DNA of 15,329 nt from Clostridia bacterium (GCA_017412025.1 JAFQOY010000017.1:1-15329); one strand, 5' to 3'. Shown: positions 7,011 through 14,494, numbered from the stretch's first letter. Translations and numbers: made by a program. Notes: generated by a model not told the origin, from the sequence alone.

Positions 7011-8978
7011 ATGCAGCATATTCTGGCCTGTCTGTCTTCCGCGCCGTCCAATGCCAGAATCATCACAGCCGCAGCGCGAATGGCGCATGCGGGATCCTGC
7101 AGGTTTACTGCGCTGTTTGTTGAGACGCCGGATTTCGCTGTGGCGTCGCTTGAGGATAAGCGGCGTCTTCAGGATAACTGGCGTCTGGCCAAGAGCCTGG
7201 GCGCAAATGTTGAAAAAGTGCCCGGCTCCGATATCGCCTATCAGATTGCGGAGTATGCCCGGCTCAGCGGCGTTACGACGATTGTGCTGGGCAGGAGCGC
7301 CGTCTCCAGACGGCGTATGCCCGGAAAACCGACGCTGACCGATCGCCTGATCGCTTATGCGCCGCAGATTGATATTCACATCATACCGGATCAAAGCGCG
7401 GATGCGCCTTATACCCCCAAACGCGCCAGACGGGGAAATATCCGTGCAGCGTTCAGGGATACGATGGTGAGCATCGGGATTCTGGCGCTTGCGACGCTTC
7501 TGGGTTTTCTGTTTGATCATCTGGGCTTTACGGATACAAACATCATCATGGCGTATATCCTGGGCGTTCTGCTGATTTCCACCGCAACGTCAAGAAGGGC
7601 ATACAGCCTTGTGGCGTCGGTTGCAAGCGTGTTTATTTTCAATTTCCTCTTTACCCATCCGCGTTTCTCCTTTTCGGCGTATGAGACGGGGTATCCGGTT
7701 ACGTTCATCACCATGTTTCTCACGGCGATGATCACCGGGACGTTTGCCATCCGGTATAAGGAACAGGCGCGACAGGCCGCCGGCATTGCCAGGAGGACGA
7801 GGATTCTTTTTGATACAGGCAAGTCGCTTTCCAAAGCGGATGGAAAGGACGCCATCCTTGAAGTGCTTGCGTCGCAGATTGTCAAGCTGCTTGGACGCAG
7901 CATCGTGATGTACGATGGATCGGATGGAAGGCTTTCCGCTGCGCGGTACTATTGCTGCGCGGCGGAGGAACAGCCGGCGCGAGAGGAGCCCGTGGAACGC
8001 GAAGCTGCGAAGTGGGTGTATGAAAACAACCGCTTTGCCGGCGCGACGACGGATGTGCTCCCGCAGGCGGCGCATATGTATTTTGCGCTGCGCGTCAATG
8101 ACCGCGTGTACGGCGTTGTGGGCGTCAAGGCGCGCGGCAATCCGCTGGATGCGTATGAGTACGATATCCTGTTGTCGATTCTGGGCGAGGGTGCTCTGGC
8201 GCTTGAAAACGATAAAAATGCGCGGGAGAGAGCCGCTGCCGCGCTGATGGCGCAGAATGAGCAGCTGCGCGCCAATCTGCTGCGCACGATTTCTCATGAC
8301 CTGCGCACGCCGCTGACGACCATTTCAGGCAATGCTGCCAATCTGCTCAGAAGCGGCGAAAGTTTTGACGATCAGACCAGAAAACGCATATATGCGGATA
8401 TACTCGGCGATTCTCAGTGGCTGATCAAGCTGGTGGAAAATCTGCTGGCAGCGACAAGGATTGAAGAGGGACGCATGAGCCTGCGCATGAATAAGGAGCT
8501 GCTCGGCGAGATCGTTGAAGAGGCGCTGATGCATGTCAGTCAGGATACGCACCGGATTGAACTGATCTGCGGCGGGGAGATGCTGCTGGTGAAGGCGGAT
8601 TCGCGCCTGCTGATGCAGGTCGTGATCAATCTGGTGGACAATGCCGTCAAGTATACGCCTGCAGGATCTCGGGTGACAGTGCGTGTGGGCAGAAGAGACG
8701 ACTGGGCAGTCGTGGAGATTGCCGATGAAGGCGACGGCATTGCCGATGACGAAAAGGACAAGGTATTTGATAAGTTTTATCGGGGAGAGGGAAAGAGCGG
8801 AGCTGCCGACAACAGACGCAGCCTTGGACTGGGATTGTATCTGTGCAGGTCGATTGTAGAGGCGCATGGAGGCGTGATTACCGTCAGCGATCATCAGCCA
8901 AAGGGCGCAGTCTTTGCCTTTTCTTTGCCGGTTGAGGAGGTTGTGCTTGATGAAAACCTGCCTGGTTCTGGTGGTTGA
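7011..8978 (+). CDS. kdpD: KdpD-like sensor histidine kinase lacking the N-terminal KdpD domain
   Basis: This 655-residue membrane kinase begins directly with the universal-stress-protein-like domain of KdpD (about 2-125; HILACLSSAPSNARIITAAARM). The four-span DUF4118 region follows (about 145-250), then a GAF-like linker, the HisKA domain with phospho-His429 (TISHDLRTPLTTI) and a HATPase domain (N box NLVDNAVKYTP, G1 DEGDGIAD, G2 GLGLYLC). Classical KdpD has about 200 extra N-terminal residues with a Walker A motif; these are absent. Start 7011 is chosen over the in-frame ATG at 6990, because GGGAGGGG lies 5 nt before it and family similarity begins there. It probably senses K+ supply or turgor for the transporter genes upstream. 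It overlaps kdpE by 29 bp. Confidence 0.9.
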   Translation: MQHILACLSSAPSNARIITAAARMAHAGSCRFTALFVETPDFAVASLEDKRRLQDNWRLAKSLGANVEKVPGSDIAYQIAEYARLSGVTTIVLGRSAVSRRRMPGKPTLTDRLIAYAPQIDIHIIPDQSADAPYTPKRARRGNIRAAFRDTMVSIGILALATLLGFLFDHLGFTDTNIIMAYILGVLLISTATSRRAYSLVASVASVFIFNFLFTHPRFSFSAYETGYPVTFITMFLTAMITGTFAIRYKEQARQAAGIARRTRILFDTGKSLSKADGKDAILEVLASQIVKLLGRSIVMYDGSDGRLSAARYYCCAAEEQPAREEPVEREAAKWVYENNRFAGATTDVLPQAAHMYFALRVNDRVYGVVGVKARGNPLDAYEYDILLSILGEGALALENDKNARERAAAALMAQNEQLRANLLRTISHDLRTPLTTISGNAANLLRSGESFDDQTRKRIYADILGDSQWLIKLVENLLAATRIEEGRMSLRMNKELLGEIVEEALMHVSQDTHRIELICGGEMLLVKADSRLLMQVVINLVDNAVKYTPAGSRVTVRVGRRDDWAVVEIADEGDGIADDEKDKVFDKFYRGEGKSGAADNRRSLGLGLYLCRSIVEAHGGVITVSDHQPKGAVFAFSLPVEEVVLDENLPGSGG

Positions 8979-9651
8979 GGATGATCGGCCCGTTCGCAAT
9001 CTGATTACGACGACGCTGAAGGCGAATGACTACCGGTCTGTGACTGCGGAAAACGGAGAAACAGCGGTGATGGAGGCGGCCTCCTGCAATCCTGACATTG
9101 TATTGCTGGATCTGGGGCTTCCGGATATCGACGGCGTTGAAGTGATTGGCAGAATACGCAGCTGGTCCAATGTTCCGATCATCGTCATCAGCGCGAGGAG
9201 CGAGGATGAGGATAAGATCGAGGCGCTGGACGCCGGCGCGGATGACTACATCACCAAGCCGTTTTCGGTTGGGGAGCTGCTTGCCCGCCTGCGCGTTGCG
9301 CAGAGAAGGCTTGCGCTTGTGGGCGGCGCGGGCGCGCAGGCGTCGGTGTTTGTCAATGGACAGCTGCGCATCGATTATGCCGCCGGCTGCGTGCATCTAT
9401 GCGGACGGGAGCTTCATCTTACGCCGATTGAATACAGGATTCTATGCCTGATGGCACAAAATGTGGGCAAAGTACTGACCCATAAGTACATCACCAAAAA
9501 CGTGTGGGGGAGCAGCTGGGAAAACAACGTGGGTTCTTTGCGCGTGTTCATGGCGACGCTGCGCAAGAAGCTGAATGCTGCGCCGGATTCTGCGCAGTAT
9601 ATTCAGACGCATGTGGGCATCGGTTACAGGATGCAGAAGGTGGACAGTTAA
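8950..9651 (+). CDS. kdpE: KdpE-like response regulator, OmpR/PhoB family
   Basis: This 233-residue protein has a receiver domain (acidic pocket E10-D11-D12, phospho-acceptor Asp54 in LLDLGLPD, Ser81 and Lys103 in ITKPFS) and a C-terminal winged helix (HLTPIEYRILCLMAQNVGKV ... THVGIGYRM). It is phosphorylated by the kinase encoded just before it and should bind DNA as a dimer on direct repeats, such as those at 4604-4677. I choose the ATG at 8950 (MKTCLVLVVEDD), which has GAGGAGG 9 nt upstream. The longer frame from 8914 only adds kinase-overlapping sequence. The overlap with kdpD suggests coupled translation. It is the last gene of the potassium operon. Confidence 0.93.
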   Translation: MKTCLVLVVEDDRPVRNLITTTLKANDYRSVTAENGETAVMEAASCNPDIVLLDLGLPDIDGVEVIGRIRSWSNVPIIVISARSEDEDKIEALDAGADDYITKPFSVGELLARLRVAQRRLALVGGAGAQASVFVNGQLRIDYAAGCVHLCGRELHLTPIEYRILCLMAQNVGKVLTHKYITKNVWGSSWENNVGSLRVFMATLRKKLNAAPDSAQYIQTHVGIGYRMQKVDS

Positions 9652-9711
9652 AGAAAATTGGATGATTATGAACATGTCGCTTTTAGGTCAGATAAATACA
9701 CAGTTGCGTAC

Positions 9712-9729
9712 AGGGAGGAAATCCCTTTT
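9712..9729 (+). terminator. Weak terminator-like hairpin after kdpE
   Basis: AGGGA (9712-9716) and TCCCT (9722-9726) form a 5-bp stem with a GGAAA loop followed by TTT. The stem is short, so read-through into the glycosidase gene is quite possible. Confidence 0.25.
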
Positions 9730-9777
9730 GAGAGGGCGAAAGAATGCCTGAAAGTATCGGCGAAGGAGGCCGAAGGG

Positions 9778-9831
9778 ATGAAGAAAAATCCTGCGGCGGA
9801 CTCGACGGCAAACGGGAGAGGAAAGAGATGA
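9778..9831 (+). CDS. Possible 17-codon leader frame coupled to the glycosidase gene
   Basis: A perfect AAGGAGG lies 8 nt before an ATG at 9778. That ATG opens a 17-codon frame (MKKNPAADSTANGRGKR) whose TGA overlaps the chosen start of the glycosidase (ATGA at 9828-9831). The arrangement would let ribosomes reinitiate on the main gene. The peptide has no recognisable domain. The alternative is that the long glycosidase frame starts at 9744 and this frame is an accident. Confidence 0.3.
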   Translation: MKKNPAADSTANGRGKR

Positions 9832-11225
9832 CAGGGCAAAGAAATTCAGTTTCTGATGTGAAAATTGCGTATATCGGCGGCGGATCGAGGGGATGGGCGT
9901 GGACGTTTATGACGGATCTGGCGCTGGAGCCGTCCATGAGCGGTACGATCCGGCTGTATGATATCGACATTCAGGCGGCGCGTGCCAATGAAATCATCGG
10001 CAATGCGGTAACGGCGCGCGCCGAGGCTGTGGGCAAGTGGAAATACGAGGTCTGCGAAACGCTGAAAGAAGCGCTCACGGGCGTCGACTTTGTCGTGATT
10101 TCCATCCTTCCGGGCACGTTTGACGAGATGGAATCGGACGTCCATCTGCCGGAGCGGTACGGTATTTATCAGTCCGTCGGCGATACGGCGGGCCCCGGCG
10201 GCCTGATGCGCGCGCTGCGCACGGCGCCGATGTTTGCGGAGATTGCAGAGGCGATCAGAGCGTATGCGCCGCAGGCGTGGGTGATCAACTATACCAACCC
10301 CATGAGCCTGTGCGTCAGGACGCTGTATCATGTCTTCCCGGAAATCAAGGCGTTCGGCTGCTGCCATGAGGTGTTCGGCACGCAGAAGGTGCTGGCGGCT
10401 ATCGCGCAAAAGGCGCTGGGTGTGGAGAAGATTGAACGGCAGGATATCCATGTGAACGTGATGGGTCTCAATCACTTCACATGGTTTGATAAAGCTTCGT
10501 TCGGCAGTCACGATCTGTTCCCGGTCTATGAGGCGTTCATCGAGAGGAACTTCGGGGAAGGATACCATGATCCTGACAGGAACTGGGCCAATTCCTCGTT
10601 TAACTGCGCACATCGGGTGAAGTTTGATCTGTTCCGCCGCTTCGGTGCGATTGCCGCAGCAGGCGACCGCCATCTGGCGGAATTCATGCCGGGCGATATG
10701 TACCTGCGTGATCCGCAGACGGTGAGAGAATGGAAGTTCGGGCTTACGACTGTGGGCTGGCGCAAAAACGATCTCAAAGCCAGGCTGGAAAAATCGGCAG
10801 AGCTTGTGAGCGGCAGGCGCGAAGTGGAGCTCAGGCCGACGGGCGAGGAGGGAATCCGGCTCATTCGTGCGCTGTGCGGCCTTGACAGAATGATCAGCAA
10901 TGTCAATCTGCCCAATGCCTGCGGCCAGATTGCCAATATGCCGAAGGACTGCATTGTGGAGACCAACGCGGTGTTCTCGCGCGGCAGCGTCGCACCGGTG
11001 TTTGCCGGCAGCATGCCTGAGCCGGTACTGGAACTGATGCGGCCGCATGTGGACAATCAGCGCGATATCCTGACGGCGGCGCTTGAGCACGACTTTGGCC
11101 TGTGCCTTGATGCGCTCATGCGCGATCCGCTGGTCAGCGGACGTATCACACGCGCGCAGGGAGAGGAGATGCTGCGCGCGATGATGGAAAACACGAAGCG
11201 GTATCTGCCGGGATGGAAGCTGTAA
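9828..11225 (+). CDS. lplD: Family 4 glycoside hydrolase, probable alpha-galacturonidase
   Basis: This 465-residue cytoplasmic enzyme belongs to GH4, whose members need NAD+ and a divalent metal and cleave by a transient redox step. The dinucleotide fold is at the start (IAYIGGGSRGW, about 13-23). NYTNP is at 154-158, metal-binding Cys179 sits in CHEV (179-182), and His216 in GLNH. The CHEV tetrad marks the alpha-galacturonidase subgroup typified by B. subtilis LplD; alpha-galactosidases and alpha-glucosidases carry other residues there. It would release galacturonate from short pectin-derived oligomers. I favour the start at 9828, just before conserved sequence and with GGGAG upstream. The in-frame ATG at 9744 would add 28 polar residues. 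No transporter or pectin gene is adjacent in the window. Confidence 0.85.
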   Translation: MTGQRNSVSDVKIAYIGGGSRGWAWTFMTDLALEPSMSGTIRLYDIDIQAARANEIIGNAVTARAEAVGKWKYEVCETLKEALTGVDFVVISILPGTFDEMESDVHLPERYGIYQSVGDTAGPGGLMRALRTAPMFAEIAEAIRAYAPQAWVINYTNPMSLCVRTLYHVFPEIKAFGCCHEVFGTQKVLAAIAQKALGVEKIERQDIHVNVMGLNHFTWFDKASFGSHDLFPVYEAFIERNFGEGYHDPDRNWANSSFNCAHRVKFDLFRRFGAIAAAGDRHLAEFMPGDMYLRDPQTVREWKFGLTTVGWRKNDLKARLEKSAELVSGRREVELRPTGEEGIRLIRALCGLDRMISNVNLPNACGQIANMPKDCIVETNAVFSRGSVAPVFAGSMPEPVLELMRPHVDNQRDILTAALEHDFGLCLDALMRDPLVSGRITRAQGEEMLRAMMENTKRYLPGWKL

Positions 11226-11311
11226 ACGGGAATGAACCTAAGCGGCGCATGCGGGACGGCGTGATGATGAAAAGCTGTTCAGCGGTGCGGGTATAATCAG
11301 GAAATCAGGAA

Positions 11312-11356
11312 GCGCATCCTCTGCAGCCCCTCCCAAAGGGGGGACAGAGGATGCGC
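11312..11356. repeat. Long inverted repeat/hairpin downstream of the glycosidase
   Basis: GCGCATCCTCTG (11312-11323) and CAGAGGATGCGC (11345-11356) form a perfect 12-bp stem. The interior CCCCTCCC/GGGGGG extends it to about 17 pairs around an AAA loop. It may end glycosidase transcripts, but no strong T-run follows on the plus strand (TGTTATG). A small structured RNA or a repeat of extragenic type is also possible. Confidence 0.6.
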
Positions 11357-11377
11357 TGTTATGATGCAGGCGCAGAT

Positions 11378-11406
11378 AAAAAACCGCTTCCCGAAGGAGG
11401 CGGTTT
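11378..11406 (-). terminator. Terminator of the LCP gene
   Basis: AAACCGC (T) TCC, loop CGAA, GGA (G) GCGGTTT at 11381-11406 forms a stem that is followed on the minus strand by TTTTTT. It lies about 60 bp past the LCP stop codon. On the plus strand it is followed only by the TTT of the stem itself, so use by the glycosidase is less certain. Confidence 0.8.
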
Positions 11407-11464
11407 GAGATGAACGCGTCAGGAGCAGCTGAGAATCAGGTCATATGGCTTTGACCCGGCAGGA

Positions 11465-12769
11465 TCAATTCCAGTTGAGAAGGCGTTCGTTGATCATCGG
11501 TTCTCTGTACCAGTAATCGCTGCGTCCCCATTTGATTGTTCCGGGATAGTCAAACGCTTCAGCGGCTTTTTCGACGGCAGGCTTGAGCGCGTTGCGCGCA
11601 TGAACCATGAGATTGGTGTCGGAGTCGCTGATTGTGTCGGCCGCCTGGTCAAAGGCCAGGATGCAGGCGTCAAGGGCTTCGTCAAGCGCCTGATAGGCCG
11701 CGGTATGGGCGGAACCTTCCACGCCCTTGGCATGCTCGAGTACGGCGCGGCCCATGTTGATGTATTTGGCGGTGGTCAGCCCTGCCCTGGTCAGCCACTG
11801 GCTGTATTTGAAGCTGACGTAGGGCATGGGTTCAACGTCAAGCCCGTATACCTCCTTGATGACCCGGCGGCGGACGTCCTGGTCGTTGAATGTGAAGTTT
11901 TTCATGAAGTTCATGTATTTGCCCTCGAGCACATGGGTGCTGACGGCGTCGGCATTGAGGGAAAAGACCATCGGCGCAAGGGAAAGCGCATCGGCGACGC
12001 TGATGTTGGTGAAGATATTCAGTTCTCCTGACAGATAGACGTTGAGCACGTTCGTGATGAGCGCGGGATTGTTCTTGATTTTGCTGAAAATGGCCTTAAG
12101 CATCTCGCGCTGGCGCTTGGTGCGGCCCAGATCGTTGTACTCCTTGGTATGGGATTTTCGCACGCGCATATAGTCCATAATGCCCATGCCGTCCAGATGC
12201 TGCATGCCTGCCTTATACCATTTGCCCGTCGTGCCGCCGAAACGGGCGTCCACCTCAAAGTCGACGCCTCCGATGGCGTCGCCCAGCGCGACCAGGGCGG
12301 TAGCGTCGACGGCGATGTATTTGCTGATTTCAATGCCGCCCAGATGCCAGCTGGCAGAGCGGCAGGAAAGGGCGATACCCTCTTCAAGCGTATCTGCGCA
12401 GTTGATCGCGCCGTTGAACTTGTAGATGCCCTTGACGCCGGGCACGTAGGTGAACGAATCGCGCGGAATGGACACCAGGCTGATCGTGCTGTCCGTTTTG
12501 TTGATGGAGACGACAACGACGCCGTCGGTGTGGCTTTCCTCCAGCGTGCTTCTGCCTTTCATGGTGGCGTATGTTTCGCCGCCATAGTCGATGCCCAGCA
12601 GCAGGATATGCAGGAAGTCGTCCTCAGTCTGCGTAAAGCTTTCGATGACAGGCGGGGTGAGCAGCGGATTTCTGGATACGATTTCGCCCGCAGCCGGAAC
12701 GGCGGACAGCATGAAGAGAAGGAGCAGGGCGGAAAGCACGGCATAAGCCGGGCGATGGGTTCGGAACAT
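11465..12769 (-). CDS. LytR-CpsA-Psr (LCP) family cell-wall glycopolymer ligase
   Basis: This 434-residue exported protein has a hydrophobic N-terminal signal or anchor (9-27, ending AVPAAGE). The LCP domain spans about 52-235: LLLGID with Asp61, HTDGVVVVSI (Asp82), SIPRD with Arg103 and Asp104, FNGAI, and MRVRK...NDLGRTKRQR with Arg202/204 and Arg216/219. LCP enzymes transfer undecaprenyl-linked glycopolymers such as wall teichoic acid or capsule to peptidoglycan outside the membrane. The segment from about 300 to 434 is an extra helical C-terminal part, with YWYRE near the end, that I cannot assign. GAGGTG lies 6 nt before the ATG. It is a monocistronic unit with its own promoter and terminator. 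Confidence 0.9.
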   Translation of the reverse strand: MFRTHRPAYAVLSALLLLFMLSAVPAAGEIVSRNPLLTPPVIESFTQTEDDFLHILLLGIDYGGETYATMKGRSTLEESHTDGVVVVSINKTDSTISLVSIPRDSFTYVPGVKGIYKFNGAINCADTLEEGIALSCRSASWHLGGIEISKYIAVDATALVALGDAIGGVDFEVDARFGGTTGKWYKAGMQHLDGMGIMDYMRVRKSHTKEYNDLGRTKRQREMLKAIFSKIKNNPALITNVLNVYLSGELNIFTNISVADALSLAPMVFSLNADAVSTHVLEGKYMNFMKNFTFNDQDVRRRVIKEVYGLDVEPMPYVSFKYSQWLTRAGLTTAKYINMGRAVLEHAKGVEGSAHTAAYQALDEALDACILAFDQAADTISDSDTNLMVHARNALKPAVEKAAEAFDYPGTIKWGRSDYWYREPMINERLLNWN

Positions 12770-12862
12770 ATCGGCACCTCGATCTGTGATGGATTATTGG
12801 TTCTCAAGTGCAGCGCAATTGATTGCATTGCCCGGTTGCGTTCGGGGGAACTTGATTGCTAT

Positions 12863-12892
12863 ATTATAGCACTGCGGACAGAGGGCAGGCAA
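12863..12892 (-). promoter_or_regulatory. Promoter of the LCP gene
   Basis: On the minus strand TTGCCT (12887-12892), an 18-bp spacer and TATAAT (12863-12868) preceded by TGC (extended -10) form a good sigma-A promoter. It leaves a 5' untranslated leader of roughly 85 nt before the ATG at 12769. Confidence 0.7.
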
Positions 12893-12901
12893 GACTTTAT
12901 G

Positions 12902-13046
12902 AGCAGGAGGCCGTTTGGGCTGATATGATTCTGTTTTTGCAAAAAGAGGATGTCAGACCAAATGCAGAAAACAGAATAAAAAGAGGGAACGCCAAGCGTT
13001 GGGCTGTACCCCGTTAAACAGACAATGAAATAAGAGGCCTCCTGCT
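12902..13046. repeat. 145-bp element with inverted ends (MITE-like or structured RNA)
   Basis: AGCAGGAGGCC (12902-12912) and its exact reverse complement (13036-13046) bound the segment. Inside, 12928-12941 and 12963-12977 form a second inverted repeat (ATTCTGTTTT plus TGCA, with one bulged base). AACGC/GCGTT (12988-13000) makes a small hairpin. No target duplication was seen (TTATG on the left, GTGGA on the right), and there is no coding frame of quality. It could be a miniature transposable element or a structured RNA. It sits directly upstream of the LCP promoter. Confidence 0.45.
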
Positions 13047-13168
13047 GTGGAATTGAGAAAACCAATACTACGGCGGGAGGGGTATTTCATACAAGTGTTA
13101 TTGTGATAAATTTTGTGATAATTCGAAAACTCACAGAAAACAGGTCACAAAAAACGATATAATAGAAT

Positions 13169-13216
13169 AAAGAAAAAGCGGGAACGAACCTTCGCAAAAA
13201 GATTCATGCCCGCTTT
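13169..13216 (-). terminator. Terminator-like hairpin beside repeat copy A
   Basis: AAAGCGGG (13175-13182) and CCCGCTTT (13209-13216) form an 8-bp stem around a 26-nt loop. On the minus strand it is followed by TTCTTTA. It lies in tandem with the stronger hairpin of repeat copy A and may back up termination of minus-strand transcripts. Confidence 0.5.
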
Positions 13217-13287
13217 CAAAAAACAAACAATATAAAGAAAAACCGCTTCCTTATCGGAAGCGGCATCCAGTGTGGCGACTAACTCAC
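13215..13287. repeat. Direct repeat, copy A
   Basis: This 73-bp sequence recurs in the same orientation at 15165-15238. The last 61 bp (13227-13287) differ at one position only (13244 C versus 15195 T); the first part differs by a CAA/CCCA change. It contains the terminator hairpin described separately, followed on the plus strand by CATCCAGTGTGGCGACTAAC. Minus-strand translation gives ATLDAASDKEAVFLYIV in both copies, which explains two misleading short frames. Confidence 0.9.
13233..13263 (-). terminator. Strong terminator hairpin within repeat copy A
   Basis: CCGCTTCC (13243-13250), loop TTATC and GGAAGCGG (13256-13263) form a perfect 8-bp stem. On the minus strand it is followed by TTTTTCTTTATA. 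It lies about 340 bp past the BspA-like gene and could end its transcript. Confidence 0.75.
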
Positions 13288-13438
13288 ACTTAGCTTGGTG
13301 GCACCGAAGCCGAGCGCGTCCGGTGGACGCAATAAGCGAGGCGGAGCGTGAGGAATCACAAGGAGCGCCAGCGCGACTATGTGAGTTCCCTGGATCGATC
13401 GGAAAGCTCTTTGGCGGGACGATGGGGCAGAGCCCCAT
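13281..13438. repeat. Hairpin-rich flank of repeat copy A
   Basis: Inverted pairs are AACTCACA (13281-13288) with TGTGAGTT (13380-13387), GCGTCC/GGACGC with a GGT loop (13316-13330), and ATGGGGC/GCCCCAT with an AGA loop (13422-13438). The segment between is GC-rich with GAGCG-like motifs and no gene. It looks like a folded RNA or the end of a mobile element. Confidence 0.5.
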
Positions 13439-13603
13439 GCCTTAAATGCAAGAATTACTTAGAAAAAATCCTTCTTAGAATGTTCGGTTTTATTCTGACA
13501 GCCCCATTTTATCGATATATGAGATGGATCATCACTGTTTTTGAATTGGCCGGCGACGACGTTCTTGTGAATATGTCAGAAAGCGGGAAGAGCAATGCGC
13601 CGG

Positions 13604-14494
13604 TTACAGCGCCTGCCATAAGAAGCCGTTTTCAACGTTTGCCTCGGCAAATGCCTGGGCGGCGCTGCCGGGAGGGGAAACGATGGTAACGCCAAAGCAG
13701 CGGGCAAAAGCACTGGCATCGATCTTTTCAATGCTGCCGGGGAGCGTGATTCGGTTCAGGGAAGAACAGCCTTCGAATGTGGATTGTGCAATTTCGGTGA
13801 CGGTGTCAGGAACGATGATTTCCGTGAGCTGATCGCAGTTGAAGAAAGCATATCTATCGATTGCGGCGACATGATCGGGAAAGGAAACAGAGACGGCAGA
13901 TTCGTCGCAGTCCGCGATGGTAAACGTGCGCTGACCTGAGGCGTCTTCAAATGCTTTGAGGGTAAGTAAGGGATAATCCGGATGGGTGAAGGAATAACCG
14001 ACGTCGGTGAGCACATAAGCGGTCAGGCTGTCGGGGCTGCAGTAGCGGATTGCAGAGCAGCCGTAAAAGGCGAGGATATTGATGTTGTCTATATTGTCAT
14101 GAAGCCGGAGCGCTTTGAGAGAAGAACAGCCGTAAAAGGCATGGGTATCAATCTGCATGACACTGTCAGGAATGTGAATCTGCGCGAGTGCTGTGCAGTT
14201 CTGAAAGGCGTTGCTGCGGATGCGTGTAACGCCGTCCGGAATTACAAGCTGTGTCAGAGAAATGCTGTTTCTGAAAGCACACACGCCGATAGAGGTGACA
14301 GGATAGCCGCCCAGGCTGGCGGGGATGATCACTTTTGCTGCATTGCCGGTATAACCGTGAATAGCAGCCTCTCCGCCGGATTCGATATAGATAAAATCTC
14401 CCTCTGTATCCGCCAGCGCGCAGGATACAAACAGGCATAATGCCGCCAGCAGGCTCAGAAGAATTCTTTTTGATGTTGCTCGTATCTCTTTCAT
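13604..14494 (-). CDS. BspA-like leucine-rich repeat secreted protein
   Basis: This 296-residue protein has a signal peptide (MKEIRATSKR then LLSLLAALCLFVSCALAD, cleavage near 29). At least seven BspA/LRR_5 repeats follow, of the form I-P-D-x-V-x-x-I-x-x-x-A-F-x-x-C-x-x-L, for example VIPDGVTRIRSNAFQNCTAL and IHIPDSVMQIDTHAFYGCSS. Such proteins lie on the cell surface or are secreted and often mediate binding to other cells or matrix. No cell-wall anchor is present; the C-terminus ends soon after the last repeat. I choose the ATG at 14494, because GGGAG lies 8 nt upstream; longer starts have a poor spacing. It faces away from the recombinase fragment and sits between the two repeat copies, so it may be cargo of a mobile segment. 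Confidence 0.85.
   Translation of the reverse strand: MKEIRATSKRILLSLLAALCLFVSCALADTEGDFIYIESGGEAAIHGYTGNAAKVIIPASLGGYPVTSIGVCAFRNSISLTQLVIPDGVTRIRSNAFQNCTALAQIHIPDSVMQIDTHAFYGCSSLKALRLHDNIDNINILAFYGCSAIRYCSPDSLTAYVLTDVGYSFTHPDYPLLTLKAFEDASGQRTFTIADCDESAVSVSFPDHVAAIDRYAFFNCDQLTEIIVPDTVTEIAQSTFEGCSSLNRITLPGSIEKIDASAFARCFGVTIVSPPGSAAQAFAEANVENGFLWQAL

Larger units (their letters stand above)
13047..13603. other. Gene-free, repeat-rich stretch between the LCP and BspA-like genes
   Basis: I see no convincing gene here; frames on both strands are short and lack ribosome binding sites. The stretch holds a 9-bp direct repeat TTGTGATAA (13101-13109 and 13113-13121), an isolated TATAAT (13158-13163) without a -35 box, a terminator hairpin pair, copy A of the duplicated repeat, and several hairpins (entries below). 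The part from 13440 to 13603 shows nothing I can name. Confidence 0.6.

Noticed and set aside
8914..8949. Longer start for the kdpE-like gene
   Set aside because: The added residues overlap kdpD and are not receiver-like; the ATG at 8950 has a strong ribosome site and starts the receiver fold.
11292..11297. TATAAT that could start a small RNA ahead of the hairpin at 11312
   Set aside because: No -35 box at 16-18 bp and no TG extension; too weak to call a promoter.
13101..13121. TTGTGATAA direct repeat, possible operator
   Set aside because: Only two copies, AT-rich context, and no gene start close by to which it could belong.
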